From NCBI RefSeq assembly GCF_009882935.1, contig NZ_WTVA01000003.1, forward strand, positions 403,904 to 467,903: a DNA stretch of 64,000 nt, written 5' to 3'. The notes beneath the pieces are model-generated. The model saw only the letters and a program-made list of their open reading frames with translations. It was not told the origin of the DNA and ran no database searches. Of the stretch, positions 19,378 to 28,385 are shown one piece after another (the stretch's first letter is position 1; every line of letters starts with the position of its first letter). The translations under genes were made by a program, and so were the position numbers. This DNA is from Sneathiella chungangensis (GTDB taxonomy: Bacteria > Pseudomonadota > Alphaproteobacteria > Sneathiellales > Sneathiellaceae).

Positions 19378-19848
19378 TTACGCCGCCGGCGTCGTGCTCG
19401 TCTCGCCGCCGGTTTCCTTGGCGCTGTCGCCGGTGGCTTTGGCGTCCGTGGATCCGTCCGTCGTGGCCGGTGATCCCGACGCGGCGCCGGTGGTTCCGGT
19501 CCCGCTGGCGGCATCGCTCTCTGCGGACGGTGCCGGGGCGGCCGCCGGATTGGTTGCAAGGGTGAGAAGCTTCTGCAGATAGTCGAGCCGTTCCGTCGGC
19601 GTCAGCTTTTCAACCTGGTCGGCAAATCCGTTGCGCAGCAATCCCGACGTTCCGGCGGCCACGGCGGCCGCGCCGAGAATATTGAGATGCTGCTGGTTGG
19701 CGACCGCATTTTGCGACGCCATTCCGGCGGCATGGGCAAGATTAAGATACATCGTCGCCATGGATTTCGCAGTAGAACTGCCGAGCAGTATTTCGTTGGT
19801 TGAAATAATAGAGTTTTTTATTTGGTCATCGGAGGCGGAATCGGTCAT
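19378..19848 (-). CDS. RebB-family protein 1, with long disordered tail
   Basis: This 156-residue protein is the first gene of the cluster. Residues 1-75 follow the family (QIKNSIISTNEILLGSSTAK, then MATMYLNLAHAAGMASQNAV and ANQQHLNIL). A short helical segment PTERLDYLQKLLTLA (84-98) follows, then about 57 residues of Ala/Gly/Ser/Thr/Asp low-complexity sequence. The N-terminal motif is degenerate compared with genes 3-5. It is preceded by the AT-rich divergent promoter region shared with the sigma-factor gene. Confidence 0.8.
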   Translation of the reverse strand: MTDSASDDQIKNSIISTNEILLGSSTAKSMATMYLNLAHAAGMASQNAVANQQHLNILGAAAVAAGTSGLLRNGFADQVEKLTPTERLDYLQKLLTLATNPAAAPAPSAESDAASGTGTTGAASGSPATTDGSTDAKATGDSAKETGGETSTTPAA

Positions 19849-20146
19849 TTTCTAAATCCTGTTTAAATATGGTTTTAATTATAATTTACAAATATAGATT
19901 CTTGCCGTGAAAATACAACTAATAATATTATAATTAGGAGAATAATATCAACTAATATTTCTATTTTTACTATTTTATTCTTAGGCGCGCATACACCCGT
20001 AATTAATAAATAAAAAAGTAAAATGCACTTTAAAAGTGCTGAATTACCGCCCAAATGAAAGAGCATCGACGGGTGGAAAGAGTGACAGGCCGCCCTTTAG
20101 TCAGTTTTGCATTTACAAAAATCCAATTCTTCTAGGGGGGGCAGCC
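19849..20146. promoter_or_regulatory. AT-rich divergent control region between Reb gene 1 and the sigma-factor gene
   Basis: About 180 bases next to the Reb start are extremely AT-rich, unlike the surrounding GC-rich DNA, and contain no credible gene. Divergent transcription on both sides makes it the natural promoter region. The base composition suggests horizontal origin, silencing by a nucleoid protein, or both. Confidence 0.6.
20025..20039. promoter_or_regulatory. Palindromic candidate operator in the Reb/sigma control region
   Basis: GCACTTTAAAAGTGC is a perfect 7-bp palindrome around a single central A. It lies 108 bases before the sigma-factor start and 177 bases before the Reb gene 1 start. 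Operator function is inferred from symmetry and place. Confidence 0.45.
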
Positions 20147-20860
20147 GTGAATCCGCTGAGGCATCAAATTCAACCTGAACCGGAACTTTCCACACCAAAA
20201 AACTGCATCACCAACAACCTGCCCTTTCCCGTCCGACTGTCCGTCTCGACCTTGAGCGCCGAAGTTCCTGTGCCAGCCCCATGTGATGCCGAACATCCGG
20301 AGGGGACCACAGACTCTCCGGAAACGGACGGCGAGATCATCGATTTCTGGACCGCCTGGCACTCTCATAAGGATTATTTGCTTCGCCTCAGCATGATGTG
20401 GATGAATGTCAGTGCCGCCGATGCGGAGGACGCCTTCAGCGATGCGACCATCCGCGCCTATGAGAAATACGCCGCCCATGCGCCGCAGATCAGCAACGAA
20501 AGGGCCTGGTTCGCCCGGCTGCTCCATAACATCTGCATCGATCGCCACTGCGCCAACAAGCGGATCCGCAATCTCTATGAGAAGGTGAAGGAAATCAGCG
20601 CCATCGACCTCGCCGCCGTCGAGACCCGGCAGATGACGCCGGAGGGGAGCCTGCTCAATTCGGAACTCGGCGCCCGCCTTCGCGCGGCGATCGAGGAGTT
20701 GCCCGAACGGCTGCGGGTCCCGGTCATTCTCCGGCTTGTGCAGGGGGAGGATTATGACGATATCGCCCGCAAGCTCGGGATTTCCAACGATAATGTCCGA
20801 AAACGGGTGCAGCAGGGGCGGTTTCTCTTGCGCGAAATGCTCGGGTCCCTTCGCGACTGA
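20147..20860 (+). CDS. ECF-type RNA polymerase sigma factor, divergent from the Reb genes
   Basis: The 237-residue sigma-70 family protein has region 2 at about residues 66-141 (FWTAWHSHKDYLLRLSMMW, then AFSDATIRAYEKYA and NICIDRHCANKRIRNL) and region 4 at 184-233 (LPERLRVPVILRLVQGEDYD, ARKLGISNDNVRKRVQQGR). No regions 1 or 3 are seen, so it is of ECF type, with an unusual polar extension of about 60 residues at the N-terminus. GTG 20147 is chosen because AGGGGGGG lies just upstream; longer starts reach into the AT-rich control region. No anti-sigma gene is adjacent. It may drive the Reb genes, soeABC, or both. Confidence 0.85.
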   Translation: MNPLRHQIQPEPELSTPKNCITNNLPFPVRLSVSTLSAEVPVPAPCDAEHPEGTTDSPETDGEIIDFWTAWHSHKDYLLRLSMMWMNVSAADAEDAFSDATIRAYEKYAAHAPQISNERAWFARLLHNICIDRHCANKRIRNLYEKVKEISAIDLAAVETRQMTPEGSLLNSELGARLRAAIEELPERLRVPVILRLVQGEDYDDIARKLGISNDNVRKRVQQGRFLLREMLGSLRD

Positions 20861-20980
20861 TTGTTGTTCGCCGACGAAATTTTTCACTTCCCTATCGACA
20901 GCGCCCCGCCAAATCGGGTAACGATTAAGTGAGTACTTTCGGCCTTGCGCCGTTCTCAAGTAGCTGGGGAGCTATTTTCA

Positions 20981-23974
20981 ATGACAGAAGGTATCGGTCT
21001 GCGCGACAAACGCGCGGACACTTCGCCCATTGTCTCGGACGAAGTCAAATACACGACCTGCTATATGTGCGCTTGCCGTTGCGGGATAAAGGTCCATCTG
21101 AAGGACGGCCAGGTTCGCTATATCGAGGGCAACCCCGATCATCCGGTGAACCGCGGCGTTCTCTGCGCCAAGGGCTCGGCCGGGATCATGCAGCAGAATT
21201 CACCGGCGAAGCTGCAAAAGCCGCTGCTCCGTGTGGGCGAGCGGGGCGAGGGACGGTTCCGCGAAATCGAATGGGAAGAGGCGCTTTCGCTCGCCGCCGA
21301 ATGGCTGGGCGAGGTGCGGGCAAAGGATCCCGCGCGGCTCGCCTTCTTCACCGGGCGCGATCAGTCGCAGAGCTTTACCGGCTGGTGGGCAAAACAGTTC
21401 GGGACGCGGAATTTTGCCGCCCATGGCGGCTTCTGCTCGGTCAATATGGCCGCCGCCGGTCTCTACAGCATCGGCGGTTCCTTCTGGGAATTTGGCGAGC
21501 CGGACTGGGACCTGACGAAATATTTCCTGATGTTCGGCGTCGCCGAGGATCATGACAGCAATCCCATCAAGATCGGTCTTGGCAAGCTGAAGACGCGGGG
21601 CGATGCGAAGTTCGTCTCCGTCAATCCGGTGCGCAGCGGCTATTCCGCCATCGCCGATGAATGGATCGGCATTACGCCGGGCACCGACGGTCTGTTGGTC
21701 ATGGCGCTGATCCATGAACTGCTGGCCGCCGAGAAGATCGACTGGGATTATCTGAAGCGCTACACCAACGCGCCCTGGCTGGTCATCCAGGCGCCGGGCG
21801 CCGAGAATGACGGCCTGTTCGCCCGTGATCGGAACGGAAGCCCGCTGGTCGCGACGAAAGACGGCGGCCTCGTCGCCTCCGACGATCCCGCGGCTGATCC
21901 GGTTCTCGTCGGTGACTATCGGCTTCCCTCCGGCGAGAGGGCGGTGCCGGCCTTCCAGCTGATGGCGGCGCGCTATCTTGGCGAGGACTGCTCCCCCGAC
22001 GCTGTCGCCGACCGGACCGGGGTTCCGGCCGCGACGATCCGGCGGCTTGCCGCAGAGATCGCTGAGGTGGCGTTCGCGCAGGAAATCACCCTCGATATCC
22101 CCTGGACCGACTGGGCGGGGCGTCGCCAAGAGAAAATGATCGGGCGACCGGTCTCCATGCATGCGATGCGCGGGATTTCCGCCCATTCGAACGGTTTTCA
22201 CACCTGCCGCGCCATTCATCTATTGCAGATGATCCTGGGCACCGTTGATGTGCCGGGCGGCTTCCGCCACAAGCCACCCTTTCCGAAGCCCTGCCCGCCG
22301 GGACCGACCCCAGCGGGCAAGGAAACGCGCGCCAACACGCCGCTTGACGGCATGCCGCTCGGCTTTCCCAAGGGGCCGGAGGATCTGCTGGTCGACGCGG
22401 AGGGCAATCCGCTCCGCATCGACAAGGCCTATAGCTGGGAATATCCGATTGCCGCCCATGGCCTGATGCACAGCGTCATTCAAAATGCCTGGGCGGGCGA
22501 TCCGCAGGAAATCGACGTCTTGTTCATGTATATGTCGAACATGGGCTGGAACAGCGCCATGAACGTGCCCGATACCGTCCGCAATCTCACCGACAAGAAC
22601 CCGGACGGCAGCTATAAAATCCCGAAATTCATCTATTCCGACGCCTATTCGTCCGAAACCGTGGCCTATGCCGATCTGGTGCTGCCCGACACCACCTATC
22701 TGGAACGCTGGGACTGCATTTCCCTGCTGGACCGGCCGATCTCAAGCGCCCATGGCGCGGCCGATGCGATCCGCCAGCCGGTTCTGGCGCTCGATCGCGA
22801 TGTCCGTCCGTTTCAGGATGTGTTGCTCGATCTCGGCGTCCGGCTGGCGCTGCCGGGCATGGCGGCGGAAGATGGTTCGGCGCTCTATCCCGGCGGCTAT
22901 GCGGATTATATGGTCCGCCATGAACGCGGCGACGGGATCGGCCCGCTCGCCGGTTGGCGCGGGGAGGGCGGATCGGGGCAGGGGCGCGGCGCGCCGAATC
23001 CGCATCAGCTCGACGCCTATATCGCCAATGGCTGCTTCTGGGAGAAGAAATTCACGCCGGAGCAGTCCTACTACAAGTTCGCCAACCGGGCCTATCTGGC
23101 GGAAGCGAGCGAGATGGGCTGGATTCCCGATGCCGCGCCGGTAGTGATGGAAATCTACTCTGAGACATTGCAGAAATTCCGCCTTGCCGCGCGCGGGGTC
23201 GGCAAGGTTCAGCCGCCCGATCATCTGCGCGCCCGCATCGATGCCGTCTTCGATCCGCTGCCGATCTGGTATCCCGCGCTCGAGGAGGCGGGGATGGAGA
23301 CGGAAGACTATCCGCTGCATGCGGTGACCCAGCGGCCGATGCATATGTATCACAGCTGGGGCAGTCAGAATGCCTGGCTCCGCCAGATTACGGCGCGCAA
23401 CCCGTTGTTTATTCATGCCGCGACCGCGCGGGCAAAAGGCATCGAGGACGGCGACTGGATCTGGATCACCTCGCCGCATGGCCGGGTCAAGGGGCAGGCG
23501 AAGCTGATGCAGGGGGTCAATCCGCAGACGGTCTGGACCTGGAACGCCATCGGCAAGCGCAAGGGCGCGTGGAACCTGAAGGAGGATGCGCCGGAGGTCT
23601 CCAAGGGCTTCCTTCTCAATCACATCATTTCCGAACTCCTGCCCCCGAGGGAGGACGGCTATCGCTATTCCAATTCCGATCCGGTGACGGGGCAGGCGGC
23701 CTGGTACGATTTACGCGTCCGGATCGAGAAATGCGCCGCCGCCGACTGCGGCGAGACGGAACCCATGTTCGCGGCGCAGGACTGCGGCGGCCTTGCCGCG
23801 CCGCCGGACATGCTGCGCTACGGCGCCGATCTGAAGGGCGCGGCGAGCGGTCAGGCACCGCTTCCCGCGACGGACTGGATCGGTAACCGCCGGGAAAATG
23901 CCGACGACGGCGGTGTCCGTCCCGGCCATGGCAACCGGCTTCACGACCGGGAGAAAGAAGAAGAAAAAGAATGA
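20981..23974 (+). CDS. soeA: Sulfite dehydrogenase (SoeA-like) molybdopterin catalytic subunit
   Basis: The 997-residue DMSO-reductase-family molybdoenzyme has an N-terminal [4Fe-4S] motif with C27, C30, C34 and C62. The Cys of GGFCSVNMAAAG (C152) is in the molybdenum-ligand region. There is no twin-arginine signal, which fits the cytoplasm-facing SoeABC sulfite:quinone oxidoreductase rather than the exported tetrathionate or thiosulfate reductases it resembles. ATG 20981 has TGGGGAG at good spacing. The 3' end overlaps soeB by four bases (ATGA). Reductase activity on another sulfur compound is the main alternative. Confidence 0.85.
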   Translation: MTEGIGLRDKRADTSPIVSDEVKYTTCYMCACRCGIKVHLKDGQVRYIEGNPDHPVNRGVLCAKGSAGIMQQNSPAKLQKPLLRVGERGEGRFREIEWEEALSLAAEWLGEVRAKDPARLAFFTGRDQSQSFTGWWAKQFGTRNFAAHGGFCSVNMAAAGLYSIGGSFWEFGEPDWDLTKYFLMFGVAEDHDSNPIKIGLGKLKTRGDAKFVSVNPVRSGYSAIADEWIGITPGTDGLLVMALIHELLAAEKIDWDYLKRYTNAPWLVIQAPGAENDGLFARDRNGSPLVATKDGGLVASDDPAADPVLVGDYRLPSGERAVPAFQLMAARYLGEDCSPDAVADRTGVPAATIRRLAAEIAEVAFAQEITLDIPWTDWAGRRQEKMIGRPVSMHAMRGISAHSNGFHTCRAIHLLQMILGTVDVPGGFRHKPPFPKPCPPGPTPAGKETRANTPLDGMPLGFPKGPEDLLVDAEGNPLRIDKAYSWEYPIAAHGLMHSVIQNAWAGDPQEIDVLFMYMSNMGWNSAMNVPDTVRNLTDKNPDGSYKIPKFIYSDAYSSETVAYADLVLPDTTYLERWDCISLLDRPISSAHGAADAIRQPVLALDRDVRPFQDVLLDLGVRLALPGMAAEDGSALYPGGYADYMVRHERGDGIGPLAGWRGEGGSGQGRGAPNPHQLDAYIANGCFWEKKFTPEQSYYKFANRAYLAEASEMGWIPDAAPVVMEIYSETLQKFRLAARGVGKVQPPDHLRARIDAVFDPLPIWYPALEEAGMETEDYPLHAVTQRPMHMYHSWGSQNAWLRQITARNPLFIHAATARAKGIEDGDWIWITSPHGRVKGQAKLMQGVNPQTVWTWNAIGKRKGAWNLKEDAPEVSKGFLLNHIISELLPPREDGYRYSNSDPVTGQAAWYDLRVRIEKCAAADCGETEPMFAAQDCGGLAAPPDMLRYGADLKGAASGQAPLPATDWIGNRRENADDGGVRPGHGNRLHDREKEEEKE

Positions 23975-24720
23975 CGTCACTTCCCAAAAACCCGCCGAAA
24001 AAGAAGCTCGGCCTTGTCATCGATCTCGATATCTGCGTTGGCTGCCACGCCTGCGCGGTCAACTGCAAGGAATGGAATACGGGCGGCCATAGCGCGCCGC
24101 TGACCGACAGCGATCCCTACGGCGCCGATCCGACCGGCGTCTGGTTCAACCGCATCCATAGTTTCGAGGTGGAGAATGACCAGACCGGCGGGCGCACGGT
24201 CCATTTTCCGAAAAGCTGTCTGCATTGCGACGATGCGCCCTGCGTCACCGTCTGCCCGACCGGCGCATCCTACAAGCGCGAGGAAGATGGCATCGTGCTG
24301 GTCAATGCCGATCACTGTATCGGTTGCAAGCTTTGTTCCTGGGCCTGCCCCTACGGCGCGCGGGAATATGACGAGGATGCGGGGGTCATGAAGAAATGCA
24401 CCCTCTGCGTCGACAAGATCTATAACCCGAACCTGCCCGAGGAATCCCGCGTTCCGGCCTGCGTCTCGACCTGCCCGGTGGGCGCGCGGTCCTTCGGCGA
24501 TCTCGGCGATCCCGAATCGGACGTCAGCCGGCTGGTCGCCAAGCGCGGCGGCTATGACCTGATGCCCGAGCAGGACTGCAAGCCGACCAATAAGTACCTG
24601 CCGCCGCGCCCGAAAAGGACCGGCGCGGAGGGCGGATCGGCGGCCGCGCGCCTCACGCCCGTCGCCGACAGTTCCGCCGGCGTCCTCGCCCGCTGGGTCG
24701 ACAAGTTTCTGTCCGCGTAA
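23971..24720 (+). CDS. soeB: SoeB-like ferredoxin subunit with four [4Fe-4S] sites
   Basis: The 249-residue electron-transfer subunit has four cysteine groups typical of DmsB/SoeB proteins: CVGCHACAVNCKEW (about 18-31), CLHCDDAPCVTVCPTG (about 83-98), CIGCKLCSWACPYG, and CTLC with a later CVSTCPVG. It carries electrons between the molybdenum subunit and the membrane subunit. It overlaps soeA by four bases and ends 12 bases before soeC. Confidence 0.92.
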   Translation: MTSLPKNPPKKKLGLVIDLDICVGCHACAVNCKEWNTGGHSAPLTDSDPYGADPTGVWFNRIHSFEVENDQTGGRTVHFPKSCLHCDDAPCVTVCPTGASYKREEDGIVLVNADHCIGCKLCSWACPYGAREYDEDAGVMKKCTLCVDKIYNPNLPEESRVPACVSTCPVGARSFGDLGDPESDVSRLVAKRGGYDLMPEQDCKPTNKYLPPRPKRTGAEGGSAAARLTPVADSSAGVLARWVDKFLSA

Positions 24721-24732
24721 AGAGAGTTCCCG

Positions 24733-25683
24733 ATGCATCCGGCAAAATCCGTTATTTTCTTCACGACAGCCTCCGGCGCGGGCTATGGCCTGCTGTTCCT
24801 CCTGATCGCCGGGGACCTCCTCGGTCTTGCGCCCGGCGGCTTCTGGCCGGCCTTCACCGGATATGCGGTGAGTTACGCCCTGATCACCGGCGGGTTGCTG
24901 TCCTCCACCTTTCACCTTGGCCATCCGGAGCGGGCCTGGCGGGCCCTGACGCAGTGGCGTTCCTCCTGGCTCAGCCGGGAAGGGGTGATGGCCGTTCTGA
25001 CTTTCCTCCCGACCGGGCTCTATGCGCTGCATCAGCTGTTTTTCCCGGAGAGGATGCCGGGGATAACGGGGGTGATCGGCGTGATCGGGGCGATCTGCTG
25101 CATCGTCACGGTCTATTGCACGGCGATGATCTATGCCAGCCTCAAGCCCGTGCATGCCTGGTCGAACCGCTTTGTGCCGGCGGGATATCTGCTGCTCTCG
25201 CTGATGACCGGCGCCCTCGTTCTGAACGCGCTCTTTGCCCTTTTCGGGCCACCGAGTCCGGTCTTCCTGATCCTCGCGCTTCTCTCGCTGATCGCCGCCC
25301 TTGTCTGGAAGATATCCTACTGGCGCTTCCTCGATGGCACGAAAAGCCTCTCGACGCCGGAAAGCGCGACGGGCCTTGGTGAGTTCGGCCGGGTGAAACT
25401 GTTCGAGGCCCCGCATACGGAAGCGAACTACCTGATGAAGGAGATGGGCTTTCAGATCGCCCGCAAGCATGCGATGAAGCTGCGCCGGATCACGCTCACG
25501 CTCGCCTTCGTCCTGCCGCTCCTGCTGACGCTCCTCGCGCTGTTCGTGGGTGGAAGTCTGGCGGCGGCGGCGCTTATCCTCGCCCTCCTGAACGCCGCCA
25601 TCGGCATCGTTACCGAACGCTGGCTGTTCTTCGCCGAGGCGCGGCATACGGTCGGCCTTTACTACGGCGCGGCCCACGCATAA
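24733..25683 (+). CDS. soeC: SoeC-like membrane anchor (DmsC family)
   Basis: The 316-residue integral membrane protein has about eight hydrophobic helices. FHLGHPERAWRALTQWRSSW at about residues 58-77 is a hallmark of DmsC-type anchors that exchange electrons with quinone. It completes the soeABC operon; together these genes would oxidise cytoplasmic sulfite to sulfate and reduce quinone. An intrinsic terminator begins at its stop codon. Confidence 0.9.
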   Translation: MHPAKSVIFFTTASGAGYGLLFLLIAGDLLGLAPGGFWPAFTGYAVSYALITGGLLSSTFHLGHPERAWRALTQWRSSWLSREGVMAVLTFLPTGLYALHQLFFPERMPGITGVIGVIGAICCIVTVYCTAMIYASLKPVHAWSNRFVPAGYLLLSLMTGALVLNALFALFGPPSPVFLILALLSLIAALVWKISYWRFLDGTKSLSTPESATGLGEFGRVKLFEAPHTEANYLMKEMGFQIARKHAMKLRRITLTLAFVLPLLLTLLALFVGGSLAAAALILALLNAAIGIVTERWLFFAEARHTVGLYYGAAHA

Positions 25684-25708
25684 AAAAGGCCGGCAAAGCC
25701 GGCCTTTT
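25683..25708. terminator. Bidirectional intrinsic terminator between soeC and the DEAD-box gene
   Basis: The arms AAAAGGCCGGC and GCCGGCCTTTT have a three-base loop and T runs on both strands, and the hairpin lies between convergent genes. Confidence 0.92.
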
Positions 25709-25735
25709 CCGCATTACTGCCAGTTGTCGCCGCTG

Positions 25736-27115
25736 CTAGCCAGCGCGTTTAAATTTCTGCTGGCGAGAAGGCGCAGATTTATGCTTCGCATTTGCAACCG
25801 GGTTCGCGGATTTGCGAGACTTAAATCCCGGTTTGCCTTTATTCTTGCTGACGGTATTCTTCGCGCGTTTGCGAAATGGCTTAACATCGCCCTCTGGTAC
25901 CGCGTCACGGCGCCCGCCCGCAGGCCGTCCTTTTCGCCCCGGATGATACTTTTTCTGTTCGGGTTTGCTCGCGGGTGCGGGGAAAGGATGATCTTCATCG
26001 ATTCGTACCTTTTGCTTGAGGATCTGTTCAATATTGCGGAGCAGGTTACGCTCGCGCGGCTCGCAGATGGAAATGGCGACGCCGGTTGCCCCGGCGCGGC
26101 CCGTACGTCCGACGCGGTGGATATAGTTTTCCGCTTCCATCGGCAGGTCATAGTTGATGACATGGGTGATGCCGGAAACGTCGATCCCGCGCGCGGCGAC
26201 ATCGGTCGCCACCAGAACCGAAAAACGGCCGTTCTTGAAGGAGCGGAGCGTGCGCTCGCGCGCGCGCTGATGCAGATCGCCATGGATCGCGGCGGTCTTG
26301 ATTCCCTCGACCTCGGCCTCGATCTCGTTTGCGAGAACATCGCAGGTCGCCTTGGTGCGGACGAAAACGAGGACCCGTTCCTTGTCGCCAAGGGCGAGCA
26401 GATGCATGAGCAGGTCTTTCTTGTCATGCGCGCGCACCATCAGGACCGAATGATCGATCCCCTCGGCGACGGCGGTTTTCTGCTTCACCTCGACATATTC
26501 CGGCTCGCTCAGGAGTTTTTCCGACAGCTTGCGGATCCCCGGGCTCATGGTCGCGGAGAACATCACGGTCTGGTGTGCCTCCGGGAGTTTGTCGGAAATC
26601 AGCGTCACATCGTCGATGAAGCCCATGTCGAGCATGCGGTCCGCCTCATCGAGAATGAAGGTCTCGACATTATCGAGCTGAACCGTGCCGCGCTTCATAT
26701 GGTCGAGCAGGCGGCCCGGCGTCGCGACAAGGATATCAACGCCGCGGACAAGCTGCTGGATCTGCGGGCCATAGGGCGCGCCGCCATAGACAACGGTGTG
26801 AAACAGCTTCATGCCGCGTGTGAAGACACGGATGCAAAGCCCGATCTGGTGGGCAAGTTCGCGTGTCGGGGCAAGAATTACGGCGGTCGGCTTGTTGGCC
26901 TTCGGCTTGCGTCGGTCATGCTGCAACCGCTGCAGGAGCGGGAGCACGAAGGCGGCCGTCTTGCCACCGCCGGTCTCGGCGATTCCCATCAGGTCGCGCC
27001 CGTCCATCAGCGCCGGAATGGTGCGCTTCTGAATCGCCGTCGGTTCGGTAAATCCCTGCTTGTCGATGGCACGCAGGAGCGGCCCAACCAGGTTGAGCTC
27101 GGTAAACTCGGTCAT
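25736..27115 (-). CDS. DEAD-box RNA helicase (RhlE-like)
   Basis: The 459-residue ATP-dependent RNA helicase has the Q motif FTEPTAIQKRTIPAL, Walker A AETGGGKT, PTRELAHQ, DEAD (FILDEADRMLDMGF), SAT (FSATMSP), and the second RecA domain ending in HRVGRTGRAG. A basic Lys/Arg-rich tail of about 90 residues follows, as in RhlE and related ribosome-assembly or cold-adaptation helicases. The start is ATG 27115, preceded by GAGGA; an in-frame start ten codons upstream is less likely. A promoter about 240 bases upstream implies a long leader. Confidence 0.93.
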   Translation of the reverse strand: MTEFTELNLVGPLLRAIDKQGFTEPTAIQKRTIPALMDGRDLMGIAETGGGKTAAFVLPLLQRLQHDRRKPKANKPTAVILAPTRELAHQIGLCIRVFTRGMKLFHTVVYGGAPYGPQIQQLVRGVDILVATPGRLLDHMKRGTVQLDNVETFILDEADRMLDMGFIDDVTLISDKLPEAHQTVMFSATMSPGIRKLSEKLLSEPEYVEVKQKTAVAEGIDHSVLMVRAHDKKDLLMHLLALGDKERVLVFVRTKATCDVLANEIEAEVEGIKTAAIHGDLHQRARERTLRSFKNGRFSVLVATDVAARGIDVSGITHVINYDLPMEAENYIHRVGRTGRAGATGVAISICEPRERNLLRNIEQILKQKVRIDEDHPFPAPASKPEQKKYHPGRKGRPAGGRRDAVPEGDVKPFRKRAKNTVSKNKGKPGFKSRKSANPVANAKHKSAPSRQQKFKRAG

Positions 27116-27351
27116 AAAACTATCGTCCTCACAAAAAACTGTCATTCGCCGCCACTCGGTGCAGGGCAGCCTTCAGGGCCAAAAAAGGTGAGAACCGTCT
27201 CTCCTTGACCCCGAGCCGATCATCTTTGACGAGGACCAGACTGTCAGCGACGCCTTCGCGCCGTGGAAATACCGTTCATATACCCGATGTTTGGTTCGCG
27301 CGGCCAAGGCCGTCGGCACCAGTCGCCAACACTTTCGTATTGTGCACTGCA

Positions 27352-27380
27352 CATATGATTGGATTTGGCTAAAATGTCAA
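27352..27380 (-). promoter_or_regulatory. Promoter of the DEAD-box gene
   Basis: On the minus strand TTGACA (27380-27375), a 17-base spacer and CATATG (27357-27352) are present. Transcription would start near 27345, giving an mRNA leader of about 230 bases before ATG 27115. The rest of the 418-base gap (27116-27533) shows no gene. Confidence 0.5.
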
Positions 27381-27533
27381 GGAATTATAAGGCACATGGT
27401 TAACAGCACCGCGCCGACCGGCGGTGCGGAAATAGCCCTTTTCATGGGGCGGCCAGTTTCCTAGTATGGCCGGACTTAACCATGTCGATATCCCGCGCAT
27501 TACCGCCGGGAAATCGGAACCAAAGGGGTATTT

Positions 27534-28349
27534 ATGGATTTACAACAAATAACGGACGAAATCGTCCTCATCGTCACGCAATACGGCCTCGATGTGATCG
27601 GCGCCCTGATCATCCTGATCGTCGGCTACATCATCTCGAAACGGGTGCCGAGCATCCTGATCCGCCTGATGGGCAAGCGCGGCATCGATCCGACGGTGAG
27701 CGGCTTCCTCGGCAGCCTGGCGCGGTTCGCGATCCTGGCGATCACCCTGCTGCTGGTGCTAGCGCAGTTCGGCGTGCAGACGGCCAGCCTGATCGCCGTT
27801 CTCGGCGCCGCCGGCCTGGCCATTGGTCTTGCGCTTCAGGGCACGCTCAGCAATGTCGCGGGCGGGGTGATGCTGCTGATCTTCCGGCCGATGAAGGTCG
27901 GGCAGTATGTCGAGGTGGCGGGCCATGGCGGCACGGTCAAGAGCATCAGCCTGTTCACCTCGGAACTGGCGACGCCGGATAATATCCAGATCATCATTCC
28001 CAATGGCTCGGTCTGGGGCAGCGCCATCCGCAATTTCAGCTTCCATCCGACGCGCCGCATGGACCTTGTGGTCGGCATTTCCTATGACGATGATATCGAC
28101 AAGGCGCGGGGCATCATCGACCGGCTGATTCAGGCCGACGAGCGCTCGCTGAAGGAGCCGGCGCATGTGATCGAAGTGATCGAGCTTGCCGACAGTTCAG
28201 TCAATTTCACCGTCCGCGTCTGGTGTGAAAACGCCAATTACTTCCCGCTCAAATTCGCCCTTACCAAGGCGATCAAGCAGACGTTCGACAAGGAAGGGAT
28301 TTCCATTCCCTATCCGCAGCGCGACGTGCATCTGATCAAGGAAGACTGA
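27534..28349 (+). CDS. Small-conductance mechanosensitive channel (MscS family)
   Basis: The 271-residue inner-membrane channel releases solutes on hypo-osmotic shock. It has three membrane helices; the pore helix TM3 is GAAGLAIGLALQGTLSNVAG at about residues 94-113, with the Gly/Ala packing of MscS, followed by the beta domain segment FRPMKVGQYVEVAGHGGTVK. The length is close to E. coli MscS (286). AAGGGG precedes ATG 27534. It is transcribed singly, with its own terminator. Confidence 0.95.
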   Translation: MDLQQITDEIVLIVTQYGLDVIGALIILIVGYIISKRVPSILIRLMGKRGIDPTVSGFLGSLARFAILAITLLLVLAQFGVQTASLIAVLGAAGLAIGLALQGTLSNVAGGVMLLIFRPMKVGQYVEVAGHGGTVKSISLFTSELATPDNIQIIIPNGSVWGSAIRNFSFHPTRRMDLVVGISYDDDIDKARGIIDRLIQADERSLKEPAHVIEVIELADSSVNFTVRVWCENANYFPLKFALTKAIKQTFDKEGISIPYPQRDVHLIKED

Positions 28350-28356
28350 CCGGCAG

Positions 28357-28385
28357 ACCGCTCCGGGCGTTCCGGGGCGGTTTTC
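28357..28385 (+). terminator. Intrinsic terminator of the mscS-like gene
   Basis: ACCGCTCCGG (28357-28366) and CCGGGGCGGT (28372-28381) form a 10-bp stem with one G-U pair and a 5-base loop, followed by TTT. Confidence 0.8.
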
